Shown in pieces: positions 18,170-26,013 of a stretch of 48,487 nucleotides of DNA. This DNA is from a virus, in IMG/VR virus record IMGVR_UViG_3300046740_000511, positions 1-48,487 of that record. One strand, written 5' to 3'. How positions within the stretch are numbered: position 1 is the stretch's first letter; the number at the start of each line of letters is the position of its first letter. Made by a program: the position numbers and the translations under genes. Below the pieces are notes generated by a model. That model was not told the origin of the DNA. It worked only from the letters and a program-made list of their open reading frames with translations, and searched no databases.

Positions 18170-19030
18170 ATGATCCTCATCAAAGAGGAATTCGTGGGCG
18201 GGGAAAAATGGCGACGAGCGGTCAAGCTCGGCGGCAGCGATGCGATCGCGATGTGGCTGGCCCTCAAATGCTACTGCTCGCAACACCCGGACACCGAGGG
18301 CTTTGTGCCCGCGGAGGTCCTCGACGATCTGCCTGGAGTGCCGCGCCGACCGCGCAAGGCGCTCCAGGCATTGATCGAATGCGGGCGCCTGCTGCCCGGG
18401 GGCGAGCGCGGGAAAGGTTTCGTGGAGGTCGCGGAGCACGGTTGGCAAATGCACGACTATGGCGATCACTCGGTGTCGCCCGAGGAAATCGAGCTGCGCC
18501 GGGAAAAGGCGCGCGTGCGGCAGCAGACCCACCGCGCGAACAAGCGCCGCGAGCTCGCCGCATTCAAGCGCCTCGCGCTGCCCGAGGGCGAGGGCGTCTT
18601 ACCCGCCGCAGGGCCACTCGAACCGCCGGGGGGTGTCACACCGGGCGAGCGTGACAGCGAGCGTGACAGCGAGCGTGACAGCGAGCGTGACACGGGCGCG
18701 ACGTCACACGCGAGCGGGCGCCCGCGCGAGGGCGAGCGCGCGCATGCGCCTACGCGGGCGGGCGCGCATCCCTCCCCAACCCTCTCCAACCCAACCAAAA
18801 AATCTCTGCGAAGTCTGGCAAGCACGATCCGGGATGCGCGCGAGCTCGAACCCTGCGCCGAACACCGGCGTTTCGCTGCCGAGAGCGGCGTCGATCTCGA
18901 GCCGTTGCTCGAGCAGATCCGCAGCTCGCCGGGCATCGCGGCCCTGAGTGCCGACGAAATCCGGGTACAGCTCGCCGCGCTGATCGTGAGGGCGGCCGAG
19001 CAGCGGCAAGCCTGCGGGGGTGCCGCGTGA
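18170..19030 (+). CDS. Replication initiator-like protein (phage O / primosomal type)
   Basis: 286 residues from ATG 18170 with GGGAGG upstream. The N-terminal ~110 residues are a winged-helix domain of the lambda-O/DnaD type: SDAIAMWLALKCYCSQHPDT, then DLPGVPRRPRKALQALIECG and a wing ending HGWQMHDYG. A charged linker (EIELRREKARVRQQTHRANK) leads to a low-complexity region with the repeats ERDS, encoded by DNA iterons, then a C-terminal helical part (VDLEPLLEQIRSSPGIAALS). This architecture, with iterons inside the initiator gene, is that of lambda O. No helicase gene is visible, so host DnaB is probably recruited. Confidence 0.7.
   Translation: MILIKEEFVGGEKWRRAVKLGGSDAIAMWLALKCYCSQHPDTEGFVPAEVLDDLPGVPRRPRKALQALIECGRLLPGGERGKGFVEVAEHGWQMHDYGDHSVSPEEIELRREKARVRQQTHRANKRRELAAFKRLALPEGEGVLPAAGPLEPPGGVTPGERDSERDSERDSERDTGATSHASGRPREGERAHAPTRAGAHPSPTLSNPTKKSLRSLASTIRDARELEPCAEHRRFAAESGVDLEPLLEQIRSSPGIAALSADEIRVQLAALIVRAAEQRQACGGAA
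18647..18693 (+). repeat. Four tandem 12-bp iterons, candidate replication origin
   Basis: GAGCGTGACAGC begins at 18647, 18659 and 18671, with a variant GAGCGTGACACG at 18683. It encodes (ERDS)n. GTGTCACA (18634-18641) lies just before it and CGTCACAC (18702-18709) just after. Iterons within the initiator gene are the lambda-type origin layout. Confidence 0.6.
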
Positions 19031-19158
19031 TCGAGCTCGAACCGGACGGCGACGACGGCGAGGCCGATGAGCTGCTCGACGCGCTCGGGCCCGACGGCGA
19101 GGATGTCGAGGAGGACCTCGACCTCAACGGCTGCAACGACTGGGTGTGTGAGCCGTGA
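19027..19158 (+). CDS. Very small acidic protein
   Basis: 43 residues from GTG 19027 (overlap). Almost half Asp/Glu (EPDGDDGEADELLDALGPDG, EDVEEDLDLNGCN). Such peptides may mimic DNA or bind basic proteins. Coding status rests on the overlaps with both neighbours. Confidence 0.4.
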   Translation: MIELEPDGDDGEADELLDALGPDGEDVEEDLDLNGCNDWVCEP

Positions 19159-19457
19159 GCGCCCCGATCAGCGCGCGCGCCGGCGGCACGCCGGTCTCAC
19201 CGCGGCAGCTCGAGGTATTGCAAATCACCGAGCGCTCGATCGAGGAGCGGGGGTTCCCGCCCACGATTCGCGAATTCACGATCGCGCTCGGATTGAGTCC
19301 GAATAGCCGACAGTCGATCGACGAATATCTCTCACGCCTCGAGGCAAAGGGGATGCTCGTGCGGCATGCCCGATCGGCGCGCGGGATCACACTCACAAGC
19401 GCCGCGCGCGAGCTGCTCGCCCGCGAGCGAGCAAAGCAGGGAGACCCAAACCAATGA
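19155..19457 (+). CDS. LexA-type DNA-binding domain protein (no peptidase domain)
   Basis: 100 residues from GTG 19155. It matches the LexA N-terminal domain over almost its full length: SPRQLEVLQITERSIEERGF, PPTIREFTIALGLSPNSRQS, then YLSRLEAKGMLVRHARSARG and ITLTSAARELL. The winged HTH is complete. The C-terminal Ser-Lys autopeptidase domain of LexA/CI is absent, so it cannot self-cleave on DNA damage. Possible roles: transcription regulator of phage genes or competitor for host SOS boxes. Confidence 0.8.
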   Translation: MSAPISARAGGTPVSPRQLEVLQITERSIEERGFPPTIREFTIALGLSPNSRQSIDEYLSRLEAKGMLVRHARSARGITLTSAARELLARERAKQGDPNQ

Positions 19458-20074
19458 CACAAAGTTTCGACGTCGAGCGCGAGCTCACACTCGCGGAGAT
19501 CGCGGAGCGGACGGCGCTCCGCGAGAAACTCGATGATGAGCGCGACGACCTAATCGCTGCAATCGAGAGTCGCCGGCGAGAGACCCGGGGATTCAACGCG
19601 GCGAAAAAAAAGCTCGAGTCGCGCCTCCGCGATGTGCGCCGCGAGCTCCGGACGGGCCGGGTATTCGAGTCGCCGCAGGGCACGCTACCGATGGCCATTG
19701 CGCCGACCGATCCATTCGAGTCGAAGTATCCCGCGGCGCGCGATCACGAAACGTTGCACGGCCAGCTCGCGGTCGTGCTCCAGGGCGTTCTCGTGCCAAG
19801 CATCGAGCGCCTCGAGAAGTGGCCGATCGACACCGGGATTTTTCACGGGGTCGCGCACTGGGCGCGCACCGAGCTCGCGTACATGAATGCGAAAGAACAT
19901 CCGGAGCTCGTGCTGCCGCCGCGCTTTCCGATGCCTGAGAAACTCTCCGATGTGCGCATCTACCTCGGCGGCGCGAGCAAGCGGCACGACCGATCCGCGT
20001 ATGCAAAGAAAGCCGCCAAGCCTGCCAAGCCACGCGCAGCGAGCCGCACCCCCGTGCGCGTGAGGCGCAAATGA
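19454..20074 (+). CDS. Hypothetical protein with coiled-coil N-terminus
   Basis: 206 residues from ATG 19454 (overlap). Residues ~8-70 are strongly charged helix (LTLAEIAERTALREKLDDER, then AIESRRRETRGFNAAKKKLE) suggesting a coiled coil. The middle (HETLHGQLAVVLQGVLVPSI, DTGIFHGVAHWARTELAY) is a compact helical domain. The C-terminus is basic and Ala-rich (AKKAAKPAKPRAASRT), probably nucleic-acid binding. It may be a replication or recombination accessory protein. No family recognised. Confidence 0.55.
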   Translation: MTQSFDVERELTLAEIAERTALREKLDDERDDLIAAIESRRRETRGFNAAKKKLESRLRDVRRELRTGRVFESPQGTLPMAIAPTDPFESKYPAARDHETLHGQLAVVLQGVLVPSIERLEKWPIDTGIFHGVAHWARTELAYMNAKEHPELVLPPRFPMPEKLSDVRIYLGGASKRHDRSAYAKKAAKPAKPRAASRTPVRVRRK

Positions 20075-20526
20075 AATGGCCCCCTATCGCGCATGCGCTC
20101 CTCGAGCGCATCGAGGAGCAGTGCAACGACAAGCTGCTTTGCGCGGGCGACCTCGCGGAGAACATTCTCGGCCTCATCCGGGCAACACGCGCGCTCGTGC
20201 CGTCCGCTTTCGATCCGACCGCGGTGCGGTTCGAGGACGGGTTGTTGCAGTGGCCCGGCGGTGGAATGAATCTCAGTCTGCTGCGCCTGCTGCTCGCGAG
20301 GGCGGGCCTCGAGATCGTCGTCGCCGGCGGCGCTTGCGCGAGCTGCTCGGATCTCCGGGGGCGCCTCCGGAACATCTACCACTTGACGCTGAACTACCGC
20401 GATGTGTCGGCCGCGATCGTCGCCGTCCGCGAGGCGAGCAGCCCGGGCGCGCCGGCGCCGTCGGCGGATTTTCAGATCACGCCGGAGGCGCTCGGCCTCG
20501 TGCCACCCGGGAGATCGAATGCGTGA
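20071..20526 (+). CDS. Hypothetical protein with CxxC motif
   Basis: 151 residues from ATG 20071 (overlap). Helical N-terminus (ALLERIEEQCNDKLLCAGDL, AENILGLIRATRALV), then a strand-helix segment with GACASCSD and a helical stretch HLTLNYRDVSAAIVAVREAS. No family recognised. Overlaps with both neighbours place it in the same operon. Confidence 0.55.
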   Translation: MKWPPIAHALLERIEEQCNDKLLCAGDLAENILGLIRATRALVPSAFDPTAVRFEDGLLQWPGGGMNLSLLRLLLARAGLEIVVAGGACASCSDLRGRLRNIYHLTLNYRDVSAAIVAVREASSPGAPAPSADFQITPEALGLVPPGRSNA

Positions 20527-20849
20527 CCGACAACGGCGACACGTTCGGCAAGGCGATCCCGTGCCCGCGGGGCGCCTACTACGTTCGCGGGATCGACATG
20601 CCGCGGCCGCCGGTCAAGCCACGCGAGCTCACGCCCGAGGAGCGGGCGGCGCGCAAAGCAGCGACCGAACGAGTCGTGTCGGCAGCGGCCGCGTATCACC
20701 TGAGCCTGCTCGACGCGGGCATGAAAGATTGGCTGGATCGGGCAAAGCGAAAGTGGCTGGCCGCAGGGGGGTACGGCTATCCGCTAAGCCCCGATCAGGA
20801 AGCGGAGATCCGCGCCGCCGGGTTCGAGCCCGCGCCACGCGTTCTCTAG
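20523..20849 (+). CDS. Hypothetical protein
   Basis: 108 residues from GTG 20523. Pro-rich start (YVRGIDMPRPPVKPRELTPE), then a long helix (ERAARKAATERVVSAAAAYH) and a C-terminal WLAAGGYGYPLSPDQEAEIR. No domain recognised. Confidence 0.5.
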   Translation: MTDNGDTFGKAIPCPRGAYYVRGIDMPRPPVKPRELTPEERAARKAATERVVSAAAAYHLSLLDAGMKDWLDRAKRKWLAAGGYGYPLSPDQEAEIRAAGFEPAPRVL

Positions 20850-20878
20850 CCGAGCGCGCGTTCGAGCTCGCCTGGCGC

Positions 20879-21373
20879 ATGCTGCCGCCGCTGCCCGGCG
20901 TCGCGCTCGAAACGGAATTTTGGTTTCACCCGACGCGCAATTGGCGATTCGATTTCGCGTTCCCCACATTCAAGATCGCGATCGAGATCGACGGGCGCGC
21001 GGGGGGCAAGCCGTGCCCCGTTTGCAAGGGATCGACGGGCAGGCATCAAACGGTCGACGGCGTCCGGCGCGACCTCGAGAAACACCGCGCCGCGGTGCTG
21101 CGCGGCTGGCATGTGTTGCGCTATCCGGCGACCGACAAAGCGAACGCGATCACGTGGGCGCGCGAGGTGCGCGAGCTGCTGCGGATGATCGACCCGATCA
21201 CCGATCAGTGTGCGGTGTGTGACTGCACAGAGAACGACTGCTCGCAATGCGTCGAGCGCACCGGCGAGCCCTGCTATTGGGCGCGCGAGGGGGTGTGCTC
21301 GGCCTGCGCCGATCGGATGGTGCCTCACCCCCGGGCGGCGAGAACGAAATCGAAATCCTCGGGCGCGGGATAG
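20879..21373 (+). CDS. DUF559/VSR-like endonuclease (PD-(D/E)XK fold)
   Basis: 164 residues from ATG 20879, the first available start after the previous gene. ETEFWFHPTRNWRFDFAF holds E and the catalytic-type D, followed by FKIAIEIDG (strand with E-I-D) and RRDLEKHRAAVLRGWHVLRY. This order is typical of DUF559/VSR-type nucleases related to restriction enzymes and resolvases. A CPVCKGSTGRH insert and a Cys-rich C-terminus (CAVCDCTENDCSQC) probably bind zinc. It may act in recombination, repair or resolution of packaging intermediates. The 3' end overlaps the convergent metzincin gene by 49 bp. Confidence 0.65.
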   Translation: MLPPLPGVALETEFWFHPTRNWRFDFAFPTFKIAIEIDGRAGGKPCPVCKGSTGRHQTVDGVRRDLEKHRAAVLRGWHVLRYPATDKANAITWAREVRELLRMIDPITDQCAVCDCTENDCSQCVERTGEPCYWAREGVCSACADRMVPHPRAARTKSKSSGAG

Positions 21374-21831
21374 TCGATCGAGCCGTCGCTCTCGGCACAC
21401 ATGACGTAGAGCCCGGGCGCGCCCACCGGGCAGGCGACGGCGTCCTCGATGTGCCCGTGCCGGCGAGCGAGGACGTGCCCCATTTCGTGTAGCAGCACCG
21501 CGCGGCGTTCGGCCGTCGTCAGATTGTTGCGAATCGCGACCGCGCTACCGTGGGCGCAGCCGGCGACGAGCTCGGGCGCCGGCGAGCCGTCGTCTCGCGC
21601 GCAGGCGACGTTCCGGAGCTCGTCGGGCGTGAGCTCGACGATCGAGAAATCCGCGGGCAGCGCGAGGCCCCAAGCGACCTGCTGCGCGTAGCCCGGTTCC
21701 TCAGGTGCGAGCCACCGGGTGTCTGTGGGCGTGAGTGCGAGAGCGGGGCCGTGGCTCGCCGCGGGGGCGGGCGCCTCGCCGGCGCAAGCGGCGAGGGCGA
21801 GCAGGGCGAGGGGGGCGATCCAGCGGGTCAT
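21325..21831 (-). CDS. Secreted metzincin-like lipoprotein
   Basis: 168 residues from ATG 21831. Signal peptide with lipobox: IAPLALLALAACAGE, Cys being the lipidation site. Catalytic motif LLHEMGHVLARRHGH fits HExxHxxxxxH, with Ala at the usual Gly position. A downstream YVMCAES can serve as the Met-turn. This is the pattern of metzincin zinc proteases. It lies after the terminator of the lysis genes, in the same direction, and has a partly conserved start element (CATGCCCACCGGAACG versus CATACCCATCAGAACG). It may modify the host surface of lysogens or help release. No other proteases of this type are in the window. Confidence 0.75.
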   Translation of the reverse strand: MTRWIAPLALLALAACAGEAPAPAASHGPALALTPTDTRWLAPEEPGYAQQVAWGLALPADFSIVELTPDELRNVACARDDGSPAPELVAGCAHGSAVAIRNNLTTAERRAVLLHEMGHVLARRHGHIEDAVACPVGAPGLYVMCAESDGSIDYPAPEDFDFVLAARG

Positions 21832-21882
21832 GCCCACCGGAACGGCTCCAGCGCTCCAGGCTTGAGGCGCTGCGGCGCCGCC

Positions 21883-22302
21883 TTAACGCGCAGGGCAGGC
21901 CGGCGCCGGCGAGCCTAGCCGGGCAGCGCGGGCCGCTAGGCACCCGTAGGCAGGCCAGCGGAGGGCCGCCGCGGCGCTACCCAGGGCGAGGAGCAGCGCC
22001 AGGGCAGCGCCCGCGGCGGCCGTTACGAGCTCGCGCCGGCGGCCGCCCGGGCCCCACGGGGGGCGGGGGGCCGCCGGTACGGCGCCGGCTGCGGACGGGA
22101 TCCGGTCGAGCTGCCCGGCGAGCCACACCCGAAAGTAGGCGAGCTCGCGCCGCACCTGCCCGAGCTCGTGCGAGCTGAGGGGGGGCGGAGGGGGCGGAGG
22201 CGCGAGGCCGGGCAGCGTGCTCGCGCGCGACCGCGCCGGCTGCGCGGAGGGCAGCGGGAACGGCTCGACGGGCAGCGGGGGCGGGCCTTTCGGGTTCCGC
22301 AT
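21883..22302 (-). CDS. Single-pass membrane protein with proline-rich N-terminus
   Basis: 139 residues from ATG 22302. The N-terminal ~50 residues are Pro-rich (PPPLPVEPFPLPSAQP, then LPGLAPPPPPPPLSS). Then comes a helix (ELGQVRRELAYFRVWLAGQL), then one hydrophobic helix (LVTAAAGAALALLLALGSAA) near the C-terminus. The topology suggests a C-terminally anchored protein, possibly spanning the periplasm. It lies outside the lysis operon terminator. A holin or second spanin-like role is possible but unproven. Confidence 0.5.
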   Translation of the reverse strand: MRNPKGPPPLPVEPFPLPSAQPARSRASTLPGLAPPPPPPPLSSHELGQVRRELAYFRVWLAGQLDRIPSAAGAVPAAPRPPWGPGGRRRELVTAAAGAALALLLALGSAAAALRWPAYGCLAARAARLGSPAPACPAR

Positions 22303-22359
22303 ACACGCAAGCATGCGCCCGCGCAGCGCGCGTGCCACTCACCCCCAAATTCAGACCCA

Positions 22360-22400
22360 CAAAAGGAAGGCGCCGCGAGGCTTGCGAGGCACTCGCGGCG
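22360..22400 (-). terminator. Terminator of the late operon
   Basis: On the minus strand CGCCGCGAG (22400-22392) pairs perfectly with CTCGCGGCG (22379-22371), followed by CCTTCCTTTTG. It ends transcription of the lysis genes (22462 upward). Confidence 0.7.
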
Positions 22401-22461
22401 TTACGGTCGCCGGGTCTTCAATGTGGCGGAATGATCGGGCGAGACGGCCCGGCCGTCAAGC

Positions 22462-22743
22462 TCATTCGTTGTCGGGCTCGGGGATGCCCGTAAACACCCG
22501 GGTCAAACGCCGGTCCGGGGGGAAATGGCTGCGGTATTGGGCGAGCTCGACACCCTGCGCGTTGAATTGCCGGCGCATGTGATCGCGCTCGTTCTCGCAC
22601 GCCTCGAGCGACGTGCGGCAGGCGCCGAGCTTCAGACGCAGCGCGGTTTCACGCCGGCAAAAACGATGCTCGAGCCAGACGTTGAGCGCGAGCGAGCAGA
22701 TTGTTACCCCCCCGAGAACCCACGGAACCGGATCGGTCGGCAT
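22462..22743 (-). CDS. Spanin-like (Rz-type) membrane protein
   Basis: 93 residues from ATG 22743. One N-terminal hydrophobic helix (WVLGGVTICSLALNVWLEHR) then a charged helical periplasmic part (ETALRLKLGACRTSLEACEN, then ERDHMRRQFNAQGVELAQYR). This is the architecture of inner-membrane spanins. It follows the lysozyme gene. No separate outer-membrane spanin (Rz1) with a lipobox was found in an overlapping frame. A simple holin accessory role remains possible. Confidence 0.6.
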   Translation of the reverse strand: MPTDPVPWVLGGVTICSLALNVWLEHRFCRRETALRLKLGACRTSLEACENERDHMRRQFNAQGVELAQYRSHFPPDRRLTRVFTGIPEPDNE

Positions 22744-22845
22744 GCTTGATTGTGCGCCGAGCCGGGCAATGTCGCATCGAGCAACAGTCACCCCTGCATG
22801 CGTGACGATTTGCCCCGCCGGCGCAGTAGTGCCACGGCTGCCCGG

Positions 22846-23340
22846 TCACGATTGCCAGCCGGCCGCGAGTGCCACGCTCGCGACACGCCCGAGCCATCCG
22901 AGGCCGAACGTCGCGAACCCGCCCAGGCTCATGTAGTAGCGGCAGCGCTCGACGTTGTATTGGCGGCAGACCCGCCGCAGCTCCGCACGCTCGACGGCGG
23001 CGAGCGTGAGCGGCCCGAGGTGCCCGTCGTCGTTCACGTGGGCGGCGCGCTGCAAACACTTGATCGCGGCGACCGGGCCCGCGTTGACCCCGTGATCGAA
23101 CGCAAACAGGCAAAGCGGCCACTGCAATTTGTCCGCGCCGCAGGCGGGCCAGAAGTCTCGCGCGTAGATTGCGGCCGCGCTCGCGCGCGTGAGCGCTCGA
23201 ATATCCACGTGAGGGTAGGAGCGTTGCGAGATCCCGTAGTTCGTGAGGCCGCCCGGGTCGCGGGGGTTGTCGACTAGGCCGCCCTCCTCCTCGAGTAGGA
23301 TCGGGATCGCGCGCTCGAAATTCGTCGAGGTCACGCTCAC
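22846..23340 (-). CDS. Lysozyme, glycoside hydrolase 108 family
   Basis: 164 residues from ATG 23340. The N-terminal motif ILLEEEGGLVDNPRDPGG, with E (catalytic, in EGG) and the DPGGxTNYGIS box, is diagnostic of GH108 (N-acetylmuramidase). The second part, KCLQRAAHVNDDGHLGPLTL, is the C-terminal peptidoglycan-binding half typical of this family. No signal peptide, so a holin is required. Followed by the spanin-like gene, and overlaps the tail fibre gene stop by 4 bp. Confidence 0.9.
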   Translation of the reverse strand: MSVTSTNFERAIPILLEEEGGLVDNPRDPGGLTNYGISQRSYPHVDIRALTRASAAAIYARDFWPACGADKLQWPLCLFAFDHGVNAGPVAAIKCLQRAAHVNDDGHLGPLTLAAVERAELRRVCRQYNVERCRYYMSLGGFATFGLGWLGRVASVALAAGWQS

Positions 23341-25229
23341 CGCTCCCTGCGGATCGTCAAGTGGTAAGCGTGCATGCTGAGGTTTGCGACCGCGGTGTCG
23401 AAGCGGGCCCGCACCTCCAGCGTTTGATCGACGGTCGTGTCGACGGTCGTTGCAGCGGCCGCCGTGGTCGCCGGGATCGGGTCGTGGCGCACGAGCAGCG
23501 GGTTACCGTTCGGAGTCGCCGAGGCATTGCTGATCGAGTCGTCTACTCTCAGGCTGACCATTGCGGTACCGCCGGCGCCCGTCGTGCGGCAGGTGAGCCG
23601 CCCCTCGATCCTCGCCGAGCCGAGGTGCCCGCTCGTCGTCGTCGTGGCGATCGTGAGCGTGCGAATCACCGCGCCGCCGACGAGCAGCTCGACGATCACG
23701 TTTGCGGCCGTCGCCGTGGCACCGCGCGAGGTATGGATCAGGCCTGAGAACAGATACTCCGCGCCGGCGTATTGCGAATCTTTCGGCACCGTGAGCGCGC
23801 CCGCGGTGAGATTCGTGGTCGCGTTCGTGACCGTCTGAGCGGTCGTCTGTGTGAGATTCAATGCCTGCTGCGGCGTCGGGATCGAGCCGAGCAGTCGCCA
23901 GCGTTGGCTCGTGTCGTCGTAGAAAAACAGCGCGCAGCATTGCGGCGGGATTTGCATCGGCAGCTGGTTCGGCAGGTTGAAACGATTCGCCGCCGTCGAG
24001 GAGGTCGATGCCTGCGCGATCGTGAGCGTGTCGACGGTGTCGATGTTCTCGATGCAAAGGATCTCGCCGTTCGCGCTGCCGCTCGTGCTCGCGTCGGGCA
24101 CGACGCCGGTGAGCGTTTGGTTGCCCGTCAAGGTCACGCGGATCCGGTTCTGTCCACGGCTCGTGCGCGCGTGGTTGTTTTCCTGCGCCGCCCACGTAAC
24201 GGCATCGATGCCCGTGAAATAGAGGCGATGGTGCGGCACGACGCAACGCCAACGGCTGCTCGAATAGATGAGCATGACCGAATCGTTTTTGTAGAGCCTG
24301 AGATCCCGAATGTCGGGCGTCCGCATGCTCGTCGTCGTGTTGCCCAAATTCTCGAGCAGGGTGATCACGTCGCTCGTCGCCGCATCCCGGTTGTGAACGA
24401 CAAACCAAAACCCCTCAGGCTTGGCCGTGAACCCGTCGATCGACGCCTCGGTGACCGACTGGAAAGCGACCACGCCCCCGCATTGCAAAGCGGAGATGTC
24501 CACTACACCGAGCGCGCCCGCGGTCGACGATACGTTGATCGTGTTGGGGTTCGCGAGGTCGGCCATTTCGAGGCCGGTGTTGGCTGCGTTGACCCGCAAG
24601 TATTGCAGCGCGGCCGAGCCGGCGAGCGCGGTAACGTCCGCGGTCGCGTTCGTGGCGTTCACGAGCACCGACTTTGCGGGTTGCTTTGCCAGCTTGATCA
24701 GCGCGAGCGCATTGTTTGCGATGCTGCCGATGCCGAACTCGACCACGCGGTACAGCTCATACAGCGAGCGCCACCATCCCGCGTAGCGGAACGAATTGAG
24801 CACCGCGAGCGGGAAATCATTTGCGTTCTGCTCGCATAGCTCGATCTGATCGGCGCCGGCGTTGAGGCGGTTCGCGTGCCGGCTCGCGCGTTCGTTGAGC
24901 GCGGGGATGAGCAGCTGATTTGCGGGCGTGCGGATGCCAAAGATCCGGCGCTCGAACGGCACGCCGTCAACGCGCAGCTCGATGTCATAGCTGCCGTATG
25001 CCGCAGCCATCGGCGAGAACGTCCAGATGTCCGGATCACCGGTGACCGCGAGCGAGCCGATCGCGGTCGTGTCCTCGACGGGAACCCAGAGCAAATGGAA
25101 TGTGCTGCTGCCCGTGCCGCTCACGTCCTCGAGGGTAACGAGCGCGCCGGTGGCGAGGCCATCGGTGCGCGAGCGCCCCGCGACGCCCGCCGACAAACCC
25201 GCTTGGCTGATCTTGATTCGAGACGCCAT
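23337..25229 (-). CDS. Tail fibre protein
   Basis: 630 residues from ATG 25229 (MASRIKISQAGLSAGVAGRS). Strand-rich, with many Thr/Ser/Ala, low charge and repeated beta motifs (LTQTTAQTVTNATTNLTAGA). It has a FWFVVHNRD...LYKNDSVMLIYSSSRWRCVV region of the kind seen in phage fibre tips, and no enzyme motif. It is the last gene of the tail module, just after gp48, the usual position of tail fibres. The host receptor specificity cannot be predicted. Confidence 0.75.
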   Translation of the reverse strand: MASRIKISQAGLSAGVAGRSRTDGLATGALVTLEDVSGTGSSTFHLLWVPVEDTTAIGSLAVTGDPDIWTFSPMAAAYGSYDIELRVDGVPFERRIFGIRTPANQLLIPALNERASRHANRLNAGADQIELCEQNANDFPLAVLNSFRYAGWWRSLYELYRVVEFGIGSIANNALALIKLAKQPAKSVLVNATNATADVTALAGSAALQYLRVNAANTGLEMADLANPNTINVSSTAGALGVVDISALQCGGVVAFQSVTEASIDGFTAKPEGFWFVVHNRDAATSDVITLLENLGNTTTSMRTPDIRDLRLYKNDSVMLIYSSSRWRCVVPHHRLYFTGIDAVTWAAQENNHARTSRGQNRIRVTLTGNQTLTGVVPDASTSGSANGEILCIENIDTVDTLTIAQASTSSTAANRFNLPNQLPMQIPPQCCALFFYDDTSQRWRLLGSIPTPQQALNLTQTTAQTVTNATTNLTAGALTVPKDSQYAGAEYLFSGLIHTSRGATATAANVIVELLVGGAVIRTLTIATTTTSGHLGSARIEGRLTCRTTGAGGTAMVSLRVDDSISNASATPNGNPLLVRHDPIPATTAAAATTVDTTVDQTLEVRARFDTAVANLSMHAYHLTIRRER

Positions 25230-25231
25230 GT

Positions 25232-26002
25232 CTAAATTCCTAACTCCACGGTACCCATCGGGCCCGATCCAAATCCCTCGCCCGCGGCCTCGATCGGCTC
25301 GATGGGATCCACCATCAGCACGATCCATTGTTGCGCGGGGCAAATCGTGAGGAGCAATTCCTTTAGCTCATCGATGCGCGTGGCATCGACGGTCGCGAGC
25401 TCGGGGAATGCCTCGCCCGCGAAGTAGAGAAAGTACGGCCAGAACGCGGGATCGTCGGGCACGTTCGGCGGCGCGCGCCGCGTGAGATCGAGATTGACGA
25501 TGTAGCCCGGCTCATTGGCGAGGTGATCGTCACAGTGCGGCGCGAGCGGCTGCCCGGGCCCGGGGTTGAAGCATTGCCAAGGCGAGGTCGCCTCGCACTG
25601 GTAGACACCGATGAGCGGCCGCGTCGTATAGTTCCGCGGATCGCGAGCGACAAACGGCGGCCCGCTGCTCCACCATTCGTATACGAATACGGTCGTGAAC
25701 CCTGCCGCTTGCACGACGCTTTGCAGGTAGTCCGGCGACTGCCCGCCCTGCGCGCGCCAGGCCGCGGCGAGGCGCAGCCGTCGATCGTCCTCGGTGCCCG
25801 TGCCGGGCAGCGCAAATTCCGTTTCCCATGCCGCGAGCTCGCGAGTCGAGGGCGGGAACAGATCGAGGTACACCAGATCGATAAACGTGCGCACGTCGCC
25901 GGCAAACGCGGCGAGGCCCGCGATGTAGCGCCGCAGGCTCGTCGCGATCGTCGTGCGCCACGCGAGCGCGCGCGGGAGTAAATGTTGAAACGTCGTGAAC
26001 AT
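25232..26002 (-). CDS. Baseplate protein, Mu gp48 / DUF2313 type
   Basis: 256 residues. The core LPGTGTEDDRRLRLAAAWRA, then GGQSPDYLQSVVQAAGFTTV is the hallmark of DUF2313/YmfQ (Mu gp48), a baseplate or tail protein that joins the baseplate to fibres. The C-terminal half has variable aromatic loops. Gene order (J, then a fibre-like protein, then this, then fibre) fits a Mu-type tail with one inserted gene. Confidence 0.8.
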   Translation of the reverse strand: MFTTFQHLLPRALAWRTTIATSLRRYIAGLAAFAGDVRTFIDLVYLDLFPPSTRELAAWETEFALPGTGTEDDRRLRLAAAWRAQGGQSPDYLQSVVQAAGFTTVFVYEWWSSGPPFVARDPRNYTTRPLIGVYQCEATSPWQCFNPGPGQPLAPHCDDHLANEPGYIVNLDLTRRAPPNVPDDPAFWPYFLYFAGEAFPELATVDATRIDELKELLLTICPAQQWIVLMVDPIEPIEAAGEGFGSGPMGTVELGI

Positions 26003-26013
26003 GTCGCGCGCGC

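Noticed and set aside
21883-22302. Holin
   Set aside because: Only one hydrophobic helix close to the C-terminus and a long proline-rich N-terminus. It lies beyond the lysis terminator, so the evidence is too weak to call it holin.
23772-24839. 355-codon plus-strand frame opposite the tail fibre gene
   Set aside because: Shadow of the fibre gene; no start signals.
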